DNA of 45,784 nucleotides from Oscillospiraceae bacterium (GCA_017410075.1 JAFQRK010000078.1:1-45784), one strand, 5' to 3'; numbered from the stretch's first letter, positions 7,600 through 16,711 are shown. Translations and numbers: made by a program. The notes: generated by a model not told the origin, from the sequence alone.

Positions 7600-9369
7600 A
7601 TGACAGGTACGAACAAGAAATTTAATGTAAAGATGCTGCTCAGATCCATCTTTGCCATCGCAATGATCGCTGCGCTGCTGCTGGGCTGCGTGGCCTGCAG
7701 CACGACTGATAGCAAGAAAGATGACGATGGCGGCAAGACCAACAATGAGAACAACAAAAAGCCGGTGGATCCCAGCAGATACGAGGGCTTGAGCGATGCT
7801 GAGTATTTCCAGACGCTGACCACGGACTCCATGGGCAGCACTGTGGATGCTCTGGCTGCCGGTATCGGTGCTTATGCTGATATGCTGAGCATGGGCACGA
7901 CTATGGGCGATTTTGGCGCCGAGGCTGAGATCGAACTGATGCTGGGCGATATGCTCATCGATCTGCTTGAAGAGCAGATTTTTGGTGGTGATACTGGTAT
8001 GGATTTCTCCTTCCTGTCCAGCATCGGTCTGGATATGGAGATCGAGTCCAACTCTGAGCTGGCACAGATGCAGATCGCACTAGGGCTGAATGACACCGAG
8101 ATCATTGCTCTGGCTATGCTGTTCAATATGGAAAGCGCCTGGGTTGGCGTTCCCGATCTGTCCAACAGCTATCTGGAAATGAACTTTGCTGATTTGGGCA
8201 TTGACCTTGAGGCCGCAACAGCTACCCTTCCCTCCTGGGTGACCACCATTGATCAGTATATGCCCAGTGAAGAAACGCTGGCTACCATTCTGAACCGTTA
8301 TCTGGCACTGGTTGTCAAGGAGATCGACAGCGTTGAGCGCACCACTGAGACCCTGACCCTGGACGGTCTGTCTCAGGAAGCTACCAAACTGGATGTGAAG
8401 ATCTACGAGCAGGACGCTCTGGATGCTGTAAAGGCTGTTCTGACTGCCGCAAAGACCGATAATGACATCAAGAAGATCGTTGAAGATTTCGGTGATTTCT
8501 ACAACGATATGATGGCAGAGATGTATGCTGAGTACGACATGCAGTTCGAAGAGGTCGATGCCTACGCCGAGTTTACCAAGCTGATCGACGAGACTCTGAA
8601 CGAGCTGCCTGCCGAGGCAGAGACCACTGACAGCTACATCGGTGTGATCCTGTATGTGGACGGCGGCCACAATATCGTTGGCTGCAGCCTGGATATGGGC
8701 CTGCTGAATACGCAGGCACAGAAGGCTCCTGCAGAAAATGTGGTCGTTACTTCTGCCAGCGCCGATGCCTCAACGCCCAATGCACCTGATCAGCAGGAGT
8801 CCTTCATCGTCTTCACTTACTACACCGTTACCGAGGGCGGCAACTTTGCTACCATCTTCGAAACGGCTGACGATGAATTTGTGATCACCGGCAAGGGCAC
8901 AAACAAGAACGGCGTTGTCAGCGGCACCTATGCCATCACTGTTGAAGAGCTGACGGCAATGAATGTGGTGCTGAAGGACATTGACACCACCAAGGCAGAT
9001 GCTGTCAAGGGAACTATCACGCTGAAGCCCACTGAGGATCTGATGACTTACATCTTCAACGGCCCCAATCCTCTGGGCATTGACGATGTCGCTCTGGAGC
9101 TGACGCTGGATATCGACGGCAATAAGGCTGATGTGACAGCAAAGCTGATCGGCGACGATGCAATGATCGTCGGTATCGGTCTGAAGCTGGCTACCAAGAC
9201 TCCCGGCAACATCAAAGCACCTACCAATACGGTTGATATCAACGATCAGACTGCACTGATGAACTGGGTCGCAGGCATCGACTTTGATGAGATCATCGAT
9301 AATCTGGGCGACGCAGGTGTACCCAGTGAGCTGCTGAGCGTTCTGGAGAATCGGGTACCTGCAATGTAA
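7600..9369 (+). CDS. Large secreted lipoprotein of unknown function
   Basis: A 589-residue acidic protein with a lipoprotein signal. The basic N terminus is followed by a hydrophobic stretch (about residues 13-29) and a lipobox-like LLGC with Cys30 as the likely lipid-modified residue. Cys33 is the alternative. A short Asp/Lys/Asn-rich tether comes next. The rest splits into a helix-rich part (about 60-340, many Ala, Leu, Asp and Glu) and a part with alternating beta-like patterns (about 350-585). I do not recognise the family. A start at Met12 (7633) is possible. It precedes an ABC exporter on the same strand, with a hairpin between, so a functional link is only an inference. Confidence 0.8.
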   Translation: MTGTNKKFNVKMLLRSIFAIAMIAALLLGCVACSTTDSKKDDDGGKTNNENNKKPVDPSRYEGLSDAEYFQTLTTDSMGSTVDALAAGIGAYADMLSMGTTMGDFGAEAEIELMLGDMLIDLLEEQIFGGDTGMDFSFLSSIGLDMEIESNSELAQMQIALGLNDTEIIALAMLFNMESAWVGVPDLSNSYLEMNFADLGIDLEAATATLPSWVTTIDQYMPSEETLATILNRYLALVVKEIDSVERTTETLTLDGLSQEATKLDVKIYEQDALDAVKAVLTAAKTDNDIKKIVEDFGDFYNDMMAEMYAEYDMQFEEVDAYAEFTKLIDETLNELPAEAETTDSYIGVILYVDGGHNIVGCSLDMGLLNTQAQKAPAENVVVTSASADASTPNAPDQQESFIVFTYYTVTEGGNFATIFETADDEFVITGKGTNKNGVVSGTYAITVEELTAMNVVLKDIDTTKADAVKGTITLKPTEDLMTYIFNGPNPLGIDDVALELTLDIDGNKADVTAKLIGDDAMIVGIGLKLATKTPGNIKAPTNTVDINDQTALMNWVAGIDFDEIIDNLGDAGVPSELLSVLENRVPAM

Positions 9370-9385
9370 AATTTCATTTCTATAG

Positions 9386-9418
9386 GCATTTGGCGCTGTT
9401 TACAGCGCCAAATGCTTT
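9386..9418 (+). terminator. Hairpin after the lipoprotein gene
   Basis: A perfect inverted repeat with GCATTTGGCGCTGT (9386-9399) opposite ACAGCGCCAAATGC (9402-9415), followed by only TTT. The T run is short, so termination may be partial and let some transcripts run into the ABC genes. TATAAT at 9418-9423 directly follows, but I find no good -35 for it. Confidence 0.65.
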
Positions 9419-9435
9419 ATAATGGGGTTATTTTT

Positions 9436-10104
9436 ATGCAAATAGAAATCAAGAATATATCCAAGAAATTCAAGCGCAAAAATGTGCTTCGGGATATTAC
9501 TCTTTCCGTAGGAGAGGGCAAGTGTATCGGCATTCTGGGCGCAAATGGCTGCGGCAAGTCTACGCTGTTGTCCATTCTTGCCGGTGTGCAGCACGCAGAC
9601 GGCGGCAGCTTTGTCTGTGATGGCGTTGACCTGCTGAAGGATGCCCGTAAGCGGGCGGAGCTGGTGGGCTATGTACCCCAGGGCACGCCGCTGATCAGCG
9701 AGCTGAGCGCCTGGGATAATTTGATTTTGTGGTACGACAAGGATACTGCAAAGCAAGAGCTGGAAAACGGCGTGCTGCATCTTCTGGGCATCGGTGATTT
9801 TCTGAAGGTCACCGTATCGAAGATGTCCGGCGGTATGAAAAAGCGACTGAGCATCGGCTGCGCCATGGCGAAAAAGCCGCCGATCCTGCTGCTGGATGAG
9901 CCAACGGCTGCGCTGGATATTGCCTGCAAGCAGCATATTGCGGAGTATTTGCAGCATTATAAGCGCTCCGGCGGCATCCTGCTGCTGACCACCCACGATG
10001 TAATGGAGCTTTCTCTGTGCGACGCGTGGTATATCATCCGTGACGGCGTTTTGTGCCCGTTCCAATTTGACGGCGATGTTGCCAAACTGGTAGAGTGCTT
10101 GTGA
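9436..10104 (+). CDS. ABC transporter ATP-binding protein
   Basis: A 222-residue ATPase of a type-2 (ABC-2) exporter. Walker A GANGCGKST is at residues 35-43. The signature appears as MSGGMKKRLSIG, Walker B as PILLLDEPTAALD and the switch histidine in TTHDVME. All catalytic motifs are intact. The start at 9436 has only a weak GGGG ribosome binding site. An upstream in-frame ATG at 9412 lies inside the hairpin. The next gene starts one base after its stop. With the two following permeases it forms a complete exporter. The substrate is unknown. Confidence 0.93.
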   Translation: MQIEIKNISKKFKRKNVLRDITLSVGEGKCIGILGANGCGKSTLLSILAGVQHADGGSFVCDGVDLLKDARKRAELVGYVPQGTPLISELSAWDNLILWYDKDTAKQELENGVLHLLGIGDFLKVTVSKMSGGMKKRLSIGCAMAKKPPILLLDEPTAALDIACKQHIAEYLQHYKRSGGILLLTTHDVMELSLCDAWYIIRDGVLCPFQFDGDVAKLVECL

Positions 10105-10105
10105 T

Positions 10106-11296
10106 ATGGGAAAGTATTTGTATTTACAGCTGAAACGGCTGCTAAGGATCATTGTGCCTGCGCTGCTGGTGGCTGCTGTGCTGTTTGGCTGTCTGGCGCT
10201 TGCGTATCAGGCTGTGGTTTCTCTGGCAGACGATGACCAGGCTCAGGCGAAGATCAAATTCGGCGTAGTGGGCACTGCCGGCGATTTCTATCTGGAAGCC
10301 GGTATGCTGGCGCTGAATACCATTGATTCCTCTCGCTTTTCCATTGATTTTATGCAGATGGACGAGGCGGAGGCAGAAGCGGCTATGCGCCGGGGCGAGA
10401 TTGCGGCCTTTGTGGTGATCCCTGAGGGCTTTATGGATGAAGCGATGTACGGAAACATCCTGCCCATTAAGTATGTCAGCACCGTCGGCGCGGTTGGCTT
10501 GGTCAGCTTGCTGAAGGATGAGATCACCAAGATGGTGTCTGATATCGTGATCGACACCCAAAAGGGCATATTCGGCACCGGACAAGCCATGCAGGAGATC
10601 GGCCTGAGCAGCGGCGATGCTGAGTATGCGCTTACATTTGAATACTTTGATTTTATCTTCTCCCGTTCCAGAATGTATGCCGTGAAGGACCTGGGGCTTG
10701 CTGAGGAAGTCGGACTGGAAGAGTATCTGCTTGGCGGATTCTGCGTGTTGCTTTTGATGCTGATCTGCCTGGTTTTCGCGCCCTGGATGGTGCGAAGCGA
10801 TATGTCTATTGCCAGAATGCTGTCTGCCCGGAGAAGGCCGGTTATTCTGCAGGTTTTGTGCGATTTTGCGGTGTATCTGGTTGGCATCGCCTGCGTCATT
10901 GCTGTTTTAATGCTGGTTGCAGTCTGGACCGGATGGATGAAGCTGACGGCAGGGATACTGCTTCAGTGGATTCCCATTGTGATCGCAATGGGTGCGCTGA
11001 GCTTTTTGCTCTACGAGCTGACCACGAATCTGATCAGCGGTGTGCTGCTGCAGTTTTTTGCGCTGCTGGCGCTGTGCTTTGTGACGGGCTGTCTGTATCC
11101 GGTGACATTTTTCCCGGATTCCGTTCAGAATTTGGCGGCATATCTGCCTACGGGTATCGCCCGGGCACAGCTGGCAGAAAGCTTTGCCGGCGTGATGCAT
11201 ACGGATGGCTCGCTGTTGCTGCTGGGCTATGGCGTTCTTTTCTTTGCGGCAGCGGGGCTGATCCGCAAGGCAAAGGTCACTTTTGTGCGGGGGTGA
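10106..11296 (+). CDS. ABC-2 type permease, first
   Basis: A 396-residue membrane subunit. One transmembrane helix near residues 12-35 is followed by an extracellular domain of about 170 residues and then about five helices from residue 205 onward (for example FCVLLLMLICLVFAPWM). This is the ABC-2/YhgE-like layout found in exporters of peptides, lipids or drugs. Start and stop are tightly packed with the ATPase upstream and the second permease downstream. Confidence 0.87.
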   Translation: MGKYLYLQLKRLLRIIVPALLVAAVLFGCLALAYQAVVSLADDDQAQAKIKFGVVGTAGDFYLEAGMLALNTIDSSRFSIDFMQMDEAEAEAAMRRGEIAAFVVIPEGFMDEAMYGNILPIKYVSTVGAVGLVSLLKDEITKMVSDIVIDTQKGIFGTGQAMQEIGLSSGDAEYALTFEYFDFIFSRSRMYAVKDLGLAEEVGLEEYLLGGFCVLLLMLICLVFAPWMVRSDMSIARMLSARRRPVILQVLCDFAVYLVGIACVIAVLMLVAVWTGWMKLTAGILLQWIPIVIAMGALSFLLYELTTNLISGVLLQFFALLALCFVTGCLYPVTFFPDSVQNLAAYLPTGIARAQLAESFAGVMHTDGSLLLLGYGVLFFAAAGLIRKAKVTFVRG

Positions 11297-11300
11297 CGGT

Positions 11301-12437
11301 ATGAAGCGGTTTTTGAAGTGGTTTTTGCTGCTGAACAAGCGGCTGTATAAGAAAATCAGCTTTATTCTCATCCTGCTGCTGATCCCTGCGCTGGTATTGA
11401 CATATACCGGCGTTGCCCGGGAAGACAGCGGTGTGCTGACAATAGCGCTGGCGCAGGAAGGTGAGGATGCAATGGCCTCCGGAGTCATTGCAGACCTGAC
11501 GCAGGAACACAGCATTATCCGGTTTATGGAATGCGAATCGCCTGATGCGGCGCAGGAATTGGTCCAAGAGGGCAAGGCAGATGCTGCGTGGATATTCCCG
11601 GCGGAAATGGAAGAAAAGGTCTATGAATTTGTTGCCGGCGGAAAATTCAGAAAGGCATTTATCAAGGTCATAGAGGGAGAAAGCAATGTCCCTGTGGCCT
11701 TGGCCCGAGAGAAGCTCAGCGGTGCAATGTACGAAAATTGCTCGAAAGCATTGTATCTGTCCTATATCCGGGAGAATGTGCCGGAGCTGAGCGACAAGAC
11801 GGACGATGAGCTGATGACGCACTACAACGCAATATCCGTAGACGGGGATTTCTTCCAGTTCACATTGATGGAGCCGTCTCAGGCGGCGCAGGAGCCTCAG
11901 GACACCAATTATCTACTGACCCCAGTCCGCGGATTGCTGGCGGTGGTTACGGTCCTCAGCGGCCTTGCAACAGCGATGTACTACATCCAGGACCAGCGCG
12001 CCGGTACATTCTCCTGGATCGCCGAGCGCAAAAAGGGCTTTATAGAATTTGGCTGCCAGATGATCTGCGTCCTGAATGTATCAGCGGTGATCCTGATCGC
12101 CCTTTCGGCCGGCGGTCTGGCTGCAGGGTTGGGCAGGGAAGTGCTGATTCTGCTGATGTATGCAGTATGCACGGCGCTGTTTTGTATGACAGTGCGCCGG
12201 CTCTGCGGAAAGCTGACAGTTTTGGGAACGGTGCTTCCGCTGCTGATCGTTGTGATGCTGGTGATTTGCCCGGTATTCTTTGATCTTGGTATGCTGCGGC
12301 GGGTGCAGTATCTGTTTCCACCGACATACTATATCAACGCCCAGTATTCTGACCGTTTCCTGATTCTGATGGGTATTTACGGCTGTGTACTTTGGCTGAT
12401 ATATTTCTTAACCGGCAAGATATTTCACAGAAAATAA
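11301..12437 (+). CDS. ABC-2 type permease, second
   Basis: A 378-residue paralogue-like partner of the preceding permease with the same order: one N-terminal helix (FILILLLIPALVLTYTG), an outside domain of about 180 residues, and a C-terminal cluster of helices from about residue 215. The two would form a heterodimer around the shared ATPase. The ATG at 11301 has GGGGTG just upstream and lies five bases after the previous stop. A strong terminator closes the operon. Confidence 0.87.
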   Translation: MKRFLKWFLLLNKRLYKKISFILILLLIPALVLTYTGVAREDSGVLTIALAQEGEDAMASGVIADLTQEHSIIRFMECESPDAAQELVQEGKADAAWIFPAEMEEKVYEFVAGGKFRKAFIKVIEGESNVPVALAREKLSGAMYENCSKALYLSYIRENVPELSDKTDDELMTHYNAISVDGDFFQFTLMEPSQAAQEPQDTNYLLTPVRGLLAVVTVLSGLATAMYYIQDQRAGTFSWIAERKKGFIEFGCQMICVLNVSAVILIALSAGGLAAGLGREVLILLMYAVCTALFCMTVRRLCGKLTVLGTVLPLLIVVMLVICPVFFDLGMLRRVQYLFPPTYYINAQYSDRFLILMGIYGCVLWLIYFLTGKIFHRK

Positions 12438-12476
12438 GAAAAAAGCTTAGGGCAGCTGCCCTAAGCTTTTTCTTTT
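12438..12476. terminator. Bidirectional terminator, ABC operon and glutamine synthetase
   Basis: A long perfect palindrome, stem 12440-12453 with 12458-12471 and loop AGCT, flanked by A and T runs. It serves both converging genes. Confidence 0.93.
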
Positions 12477-12481
12477 GGATA

Positions 12482-14566
12482 TTAATAATATAGGATATCG
12501 GAATAGATGGGATACGGCCAGTAGGATTTTGCGGTGAGCCGCTCCAGAAGATCCGCAGATTTGCGCACCTGCTCCATATCCGGGACGATCACATCGCTGT
12601 AATAGTTGGCAGCAGCCTCTGTGCCGGTGGGCACATCCCGCAGATGGGCGGCCATTTCTTCGGTCTTCTTATACAGCGTATCGCAGCATTTGCTGATGCG
12701 GCGGACAAGATCCAGATCGCTGTCAGCACCCAGACCTAGCTGCTGCTTGCGCAGCACAGATTCAGACAGATCGGAAGAATACTTCAGACCGGCAGGCAGG
12801 ATCTGCTGCAGCACCATATCCACCATTGTTTTGGCTTCGATACGGGTGATCTTGCTGTAGGCTGCCATATGGATCTCGTACCGGGCGCGGAATTCCGCCT
12901 CGGTGAAGATGCCCCGCTTGGTAACCAGCGCAATGTTCTTCTCGCTGATATAGGTAGGCAGCGCCTTGGCGGTGGAGCGCAGATTGCTGAGACCCCGGCG
13001 TGCGGCTTCGTTCTGCCATTCCATGGAGTAGCCGTTTCCGTTGAAAATGATCCGCTGATGCTGTGTCAGCGTGTCGCAGACCAGCTTCTGCAGGGCGGCA
13101 TCGAAGTCCTCGGCATTTTCCAGAACATCGGCGAATTTGCCCAGCTCCTCAGCCATAATGGTGTTCAGGGCAATGTTGGGGCCTGCAATGGACTGGGAGG
13201 AGCCCAGCATACGGAACTCAAACTTATTGCCGGTGAAGGCGATGGGGGAGGTGCGGTTGCGGTCTGTGGTGTCCTTCGGGATAGAGGGAAGGACATCCAC
13301 ACCGATGCGCACCAGGCTCTTTTCAGGCTCGGTATAGTTGGTGCCGTTGATGATGGATTCCATCACAGCGGTCAGCTCGTCGCCCAGGAAGATGGAAAGA
13401 ATGGCAGGGGGCGCTTCGTTGGCACCCAAACGGTGATCGTTACCGGCAAAGGCAACGGTGGAGCGCAGGAAGTCCTGATATTCGTCGATGCCCTTGATGA
13501 AGGCTGCCAGGAACACCAAAAACTGTGCGTTTTGGCGAGGGGTATCACCGGCCTTGAAAAGATTTTTACCGGAATCGGTGCACAGCGACCAGTTGTTATG
13601 CTTGCCGGAGCCGCTGATGCCGGCAAAGGGCTTTTCGTGAAGCAGGCACACCAGATCGTGCTTGGCAGCGCACTTCTTCATAATCATCATCGTCAGCTGG
13701 TTGGCATCGCAGGCGTTGCTGGCATCGGTATAGATGGGCGCAAGCTCATGCTGGCAGGGGGCACCTTCGTTATGCTTGGTTTTGGCAAGGATGCCAAGCC
13801 GCCACAGCTGCTCATCCAGATCCTTCATAAAGTTGGATACCCGGGTACGGATGGTGCCGAAATAATGGTCATCCAGTTCCTGACCCTTGGGAGGCTGAGC
13901 GCCGAACAGAGTGCGTCCTGTCAGCCGAAGATCCTCACGCTGGGCGTAGATGCTCTTGGGGATCAGGAAATATTCCTGCTCCGCACCCACGCTGACCTGC
14001 ACCCGCTGGGTCTTGTCATCACCAAACAGCCGCAGGATGCGCAGCGCTTCCCGGGAGACCTCATCCAGAGAGCGAAGCAGGGGAGTCTTTTTATCCAGAG
14101 CTTCGCCGGTGTAGGAGAAGAAGCAGGTGGGTATGTAGAGGCTGCCGTCCTTCACGAAGGCAAAGGCGGTGGGATCCCAGGCGGTATAGCCGCGGGCTTC
14201 AAAGGTGGCGCGCAGACCGCCGGAGGGGAAACTTGAGGCATCAGGTTCGCCGCGAACCAACTCCTTGCCGGAAAATTCCATAATGACCCGTCCGTCGCCG
14301 GTGGGGGAGATGAAGGAGTCGTGCTTTTCCGCGGTGATGCCGGTCATGGGCTGGAACCAATGGGTATAGTGGGTCGCACCCTTTTCGATGGCCCATTCCT
14401 TCATGGCTTCTGCGATCACATTGGCCACATCCAGAGGCAGAGAACAGCCGGATTGCAGGCAATTTTTCCACGCAGCATAGGTCTGCGCCGGCAGGCGCTG
14501 CTGCATGGTCATATCATTGAAAACATCCGTGCCGAAAATCTCTGGAATGTTGATCAGATTACCCAT
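12482..14566 (-). CDS. glnN: Glutamine synthetase type III
   Basis: A 694-residue glutamine synthetase of the GSIII class, making glutamine from glutamate, ammonia and ATP. The length and motifs separate it from GSI. These include KHNEGAPCQHELAPIY, SGSGKHNNWSL and the nucleotide/glutamate-site region NRTSPIAFTGNKFEFRMLG. The ATG at 14566 is chosen because AAAGGA lies nine bases upstream. The open frame runs further but starts within the promoter region. The gene stands alone, divergent from an aspartate aminotransferase gene, which fits a nitrogen-assimilation locus. GSIII is common in gut Clostridia and Bacteroidetes. Confidence 0.95.
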   Translation of the reverse strand: MGNLINIPEIFGTDVFNDMTMQQRLPAQTYAAWKNCLQSGCSLPLDVANVIAEAMKEWAIEKGATHYTHWFQPMTGITAEKHDSFISPTGDGRVIMEFSGKELVRGEPDASSFPSGGLRATFEARGYTAWDPTAFAFVKDGSLYIPTCFFSYTGEALDKKTPLLRSLDEVSREALRILRLFGDDKTQRVQVSVGAEQEYFLIPKSIYAQREDLRLTGRTLFGAQPPKGQELDDHYFGTIRTRVSNFMKDLDEQLWRLGILAKTKHNEGAPCQHELAPIYTDASNACDANQLTMMIMKKCAAKHDLVCLLHEKPFAGISGSGKHNNWSLCTDSGKNLFKAGDTPRQNAQFLVFLAAFIKGIDEYQDFLRSTVAFAGNDHRLGANEAPPAILSIFLGDELTAVMESIINGTNYTEPEKSLVRIGVDVLPSIPKDTTDRNRTSPIAFTGNKFEFRMLGSSQSIAGPNIALNTIMAEELGKFADVLENAEDFDAALQKLVCDTLTQHQRIIFNGNGYSMEWQNEAARRGLSNLRSTAKALPTYISEKNIALVTKRGIFTEAEFRARYEIHMAAYSKITRIEAKTMVDMVLQQILPAGLKYSSDLSESVLRKQQLGLGADSDLDLVRRISKCCDTLYKKTEEMAAHLRDVPTGTEAAANYYSDVIVPDMEQVRKSADLLERLTAKSYWPYPIYSDILYY

Positions 14567-14628
14567 ATCCTCAAATCCTTTCAGACTGAAATTGCGCGGT
14601 GAATACCAAAAAATAGTTATACACATAC

Positions 14629-14657
14629 ATTCTATGCGATTTCCATAAAAAATGCAA
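14629..14657 (-). promoter_or_regulatory. Promoter of glutamine synthetase III
   Basis: On the minus strand, TTGCAT (14657-14652), 17 bases, TAGAAT (14634-14629). The -35 is part of AAAAAATGCAAG at 14647-14658, which recurs inverted at 14709-14720. Confidence 0.65.
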
Positions 14658-14709
14658 GGTAAATTCAACAGATTGTCCAAAAAAATTATGCAATATCGGG
14701 AAGATTGAC

Positions 14710-14738
14710 TTGCATTTTTTGCCTTTTGCGCGTATAAT
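14710..14738 (+). promoter_or_regulatory. Promoter of the aspartate aminotransferase operon
   Basis: TTGCAT (14710-14715), 17 bases, TATAAT (14733-14738). The -35 lies in CTTGCATTTTTT (14709-14720), the inverted copy of the glutamine synthetase -35 region. Confidence 0.75.
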
Positions 14739-14778
14739 ATCCAGGATATCATTTTGCCTTTTGAAAGGAATGAGGATT

Positions 14779-16104
14779 TTGACTGCATACCGGGATATGA
14801 GCATCGAAAACCTGCGGCAAGCCTATGCTGCTGCCTGCAATGAATTTGAAGGCTTTAAGGCTCTGGGGCTGAAGCTGAATATGGCCCGCGGCAAGCCTGC
14901 AAAGCTGCAGCTGGATCTGGTCAGCGACATTTTGACGGTGCTGACCGATGCTGACGACTGTATGATCGACGGCGTAGATTCCAGAAACTACGGCGAACTG
15001 CAGGGCTTAAAATGCGCCCGTGAATACTGGGCAGATGTGCTGGGCTGCCAGTGGGAACAGACCTTTGTTGGCGGCGCTTCCAGCCTGACCCTGATGTATG
15101 ATGTGATCTCCAAGGCATTTACCCACGGCCTGCGCACAAGCAAGCAGCCCTGGTGCAGGGAAGAAACTGTCAAGTTCCTTTGCCCCAGCCCCGGCTATGA
15201 CCGGCATTTCCGCATTACCCAGTCCTTTGGCGCGGAGCTGATCACCGTTAAGATGACTTCTACCGGCCCGGATATGGATGCGGTGGAGGCGCTGGTGAAG
15301 GATCCTGCTGTCAAGGGTATCTGGTGCGTTCCCAAGTATTCCAATCCCGATGGCATCATTTATTCTGATGCCACCATTCAGCGCCTAGCCAATCTGAAGC
15401 CTGCTGCTGAGGATTTTGTCATTATGTGGGACAATGCCTACTGCGTTCACGAGTTTGAGGGCGAATTCCAGCCCTTTGCGGACATTATTTCCCTGTGCGC
15501 TGAGGCAGGAAGACCCGATATGGTCTATGAATTTGCTTCCACCTCTAAGATCACCTTCCCCGGCGCCGGCATTTCTGTAATGGCATCCTCCAGGGAGAAC
15601 ATTACATATATGACCAAGCTGATGGGCGTGCAGATGATCTCCTACGACAAGGTCAATCAGCTGCGCCATGTGAAATATTTAAAGGACAGAGCCGGCACTC
15701 TGGCGCTGATGAAGCGCCACGGTCAGGTTCTGGCGCCTAAGTTCCATATGGTTTTGGATGTGCTGGATAAGGAGATCGCGCCCCTGGGCTTCGCCAACTG
15801 GATCCGTCCTTTGGGCGGTTACTTTGTCAGCCTGAATACTATGCCCGGCACAGCAAAGCGTGCCCTGGCGCTGTGTGCAGAGGCCGGTGTCACGATGACC
15901 GATGCCGGTGCTACCTATCCCTACGGCATCGACCCCAACGACAGCAATATCCGCATCGCGCCGTCTCTGCCCCCTGTGGATGAGCTGGAAAAGGCAATGC
16001 AGGTATTCTGCACCTGCCTGAAGATGGCTGCGCTGGAAAAACTGCTGAACGAAAGAACCGGAGGCGTAAAAAATGTCGGAAATGAAGAAGCTGTACTATT
16101 GTAA
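14779..16104 (+). CDS. Aspartate aminotransferase, subgroup 1c type
   Basis: A 441-residue PLP-dependent fold-type I aminotransferase resembling the divergent aspartate aminotransferases of Clostridia and Corynebacterium (NMARGKPAKLQLDL near the N terminus, VDSRNYGELQGL, STSKITFPGAG). Lys257 in STSK should form the Schiff base with PLP. It would exchange amino groups between aspartate and 2-oxoglutarate. I choose TTG at 14779 as start, because AAAGGA (14764-14769) is nine bases upstream of it but directly touches the ATG at 14770, which cannot work. ATG at 14797 is the fallback. The 3' end overlaps the next gene by 32 bases. Confidence 0.88.
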   Translation: MTAYRDMSIENLRQAYAAACNEFEGFKALGLKLNMARGKPAKLQLDLVSDILTVLTDADDCMIDGVDSRNYGELQGLKCAREYWADVLGCQWEQTFVGGASSLTLMYDVISKAFTHGLRTSKQPWCREETVKFLCPSPGYDRHFRITQSFGAELITVKMTSTGPDMDAVEALVKDPAVKGIWCVPKYSNPDGIIYSDATIQRLANLKPAAEDFVIMWDNAYCVHEFEGEFQPFADIISLCAEAGRPDMVYEFASTSKITFPGAGISVMASSRENITYMTKLMGVQMISYDKVNQLRHVKYLKDRAGTLALMKRHGQVLAPKFHMVLDVLDKEIAPLGFANWIRPLGGYFVSLNTMPGTAKRALALCAEAGVTMTDAGATYPYGIDPNDSNIRIAPSLPPVDELEKAMQVFCTCLKMAALEKLLNERTGGVKNVGNEEAVLL

Positions 16105-16711
16105 GCGGGGCGAGATCCTGGTAAAAAACCTGAAAAACCGCCATTTTGACGCGTATTTCTGCGAAACCAAGGAGGACGCTCTGGCAAAGGCCCTGGAGCT
16201 GATCCCGGAGGGCGCAACTGTCAGCTGGGGCGGCGCAATGTCTGCCCAGCAGATCGGCCTGCAGGATGCGATGAGAAGCGGCAGCTATACTGTGATCGAC
16301 CGCTATGCAGGTCAGACCCAGGAGGAAAGAGATCAGGCAACGAAGGACGCAATGTTTTGCGATGTCTATATTTCCGGTGCCAACGGCCTGAGCTTAGACG
16401 GCCAGATGGTGAATATCGACGGCACCGGCAACCGGGTTGCCGCTACCATTTTTGGACCCAAGTCCGTGCTGATAATCGCCGGAATGAACAAGGTGACCGA
16501 TGACCTGGAGTCCGCCGTCAAGCGGGCAAGAACTGTGGCTGCACCGCTGAATCAGCAGCGTTTTCAGCTGAACAATCCCTGCACCGTTACCGGCACCTGC
16601 GCCGACTGCAAAAGTGAGACCTGCATCTGCAACCAGATCGTGATTACCCGTAATTGCCGTCCCGCCGGCCGTATTAAGTTCATCCTGGTGGGAGAGGAGC
16701 TTGGACTGTAA
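16073..16711 (+). CDS. LUD-domain protein (LutC-like lactate utilisation family)
   Basis: A 212-residue protein of the LUD (DUF162) family. The N-terminal region has the family pattern ATVSWGGAMSAQQIGLQDAM (about residues 46-65). SGANGLSLDGQMVNIDGTGNR and FGPKSVLIIAGMNKV follow. The C-terminal tail holds clustered cysteines (CTVTGTCADCKSETCIC, then RNC) that could bind a metal or iron-sulfur cluster. In characterised relatives LutC acts with LutAB in L-lactate oxidation, but no lutA or lutB is nearby, so the role is open. The start has GGAGG eight bases upstream and lies inside the aminotransferase gene. Confidence 0.85.
   Translation: MSEMKKLYYCKRGEILVKNLKNRHFDAYFCETKEDALAKALELIPEGATVSWGGAMSAQQIGLQDAMRSGSYTVIDRYAGQTQEERDQATKDAMFCDVYISGANGLSLDGQMVNIDGTGNRVAATIFGPKSVLIIAGMNKVTDDLESAVKRARTVAAPLNQQRFQLNNPCTVTGTCADCKSETCICNQIVITRNCRPAGRIKFILVGEELGL

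Noticed and set aside
6901..7600. Duplicate of the tRNA-Ser 3' end as an integration scar
   Set aside because: No second copy of the tRNA 3' sequence was found by eye in the window.
12869..14236. A 455-codon open frame opposite glutamine synthetase III
   Set aside because: Antisense shadow of a clearly recognised enzyme, no promoter or ribosome binding site.
14770..14772. ATG at 14770 as start of the aspartate aminotransferase
   Set aside because: The Shine-Dalgarno AAAGGA directly touches this codon; TTG nine bases further has proper spacing.
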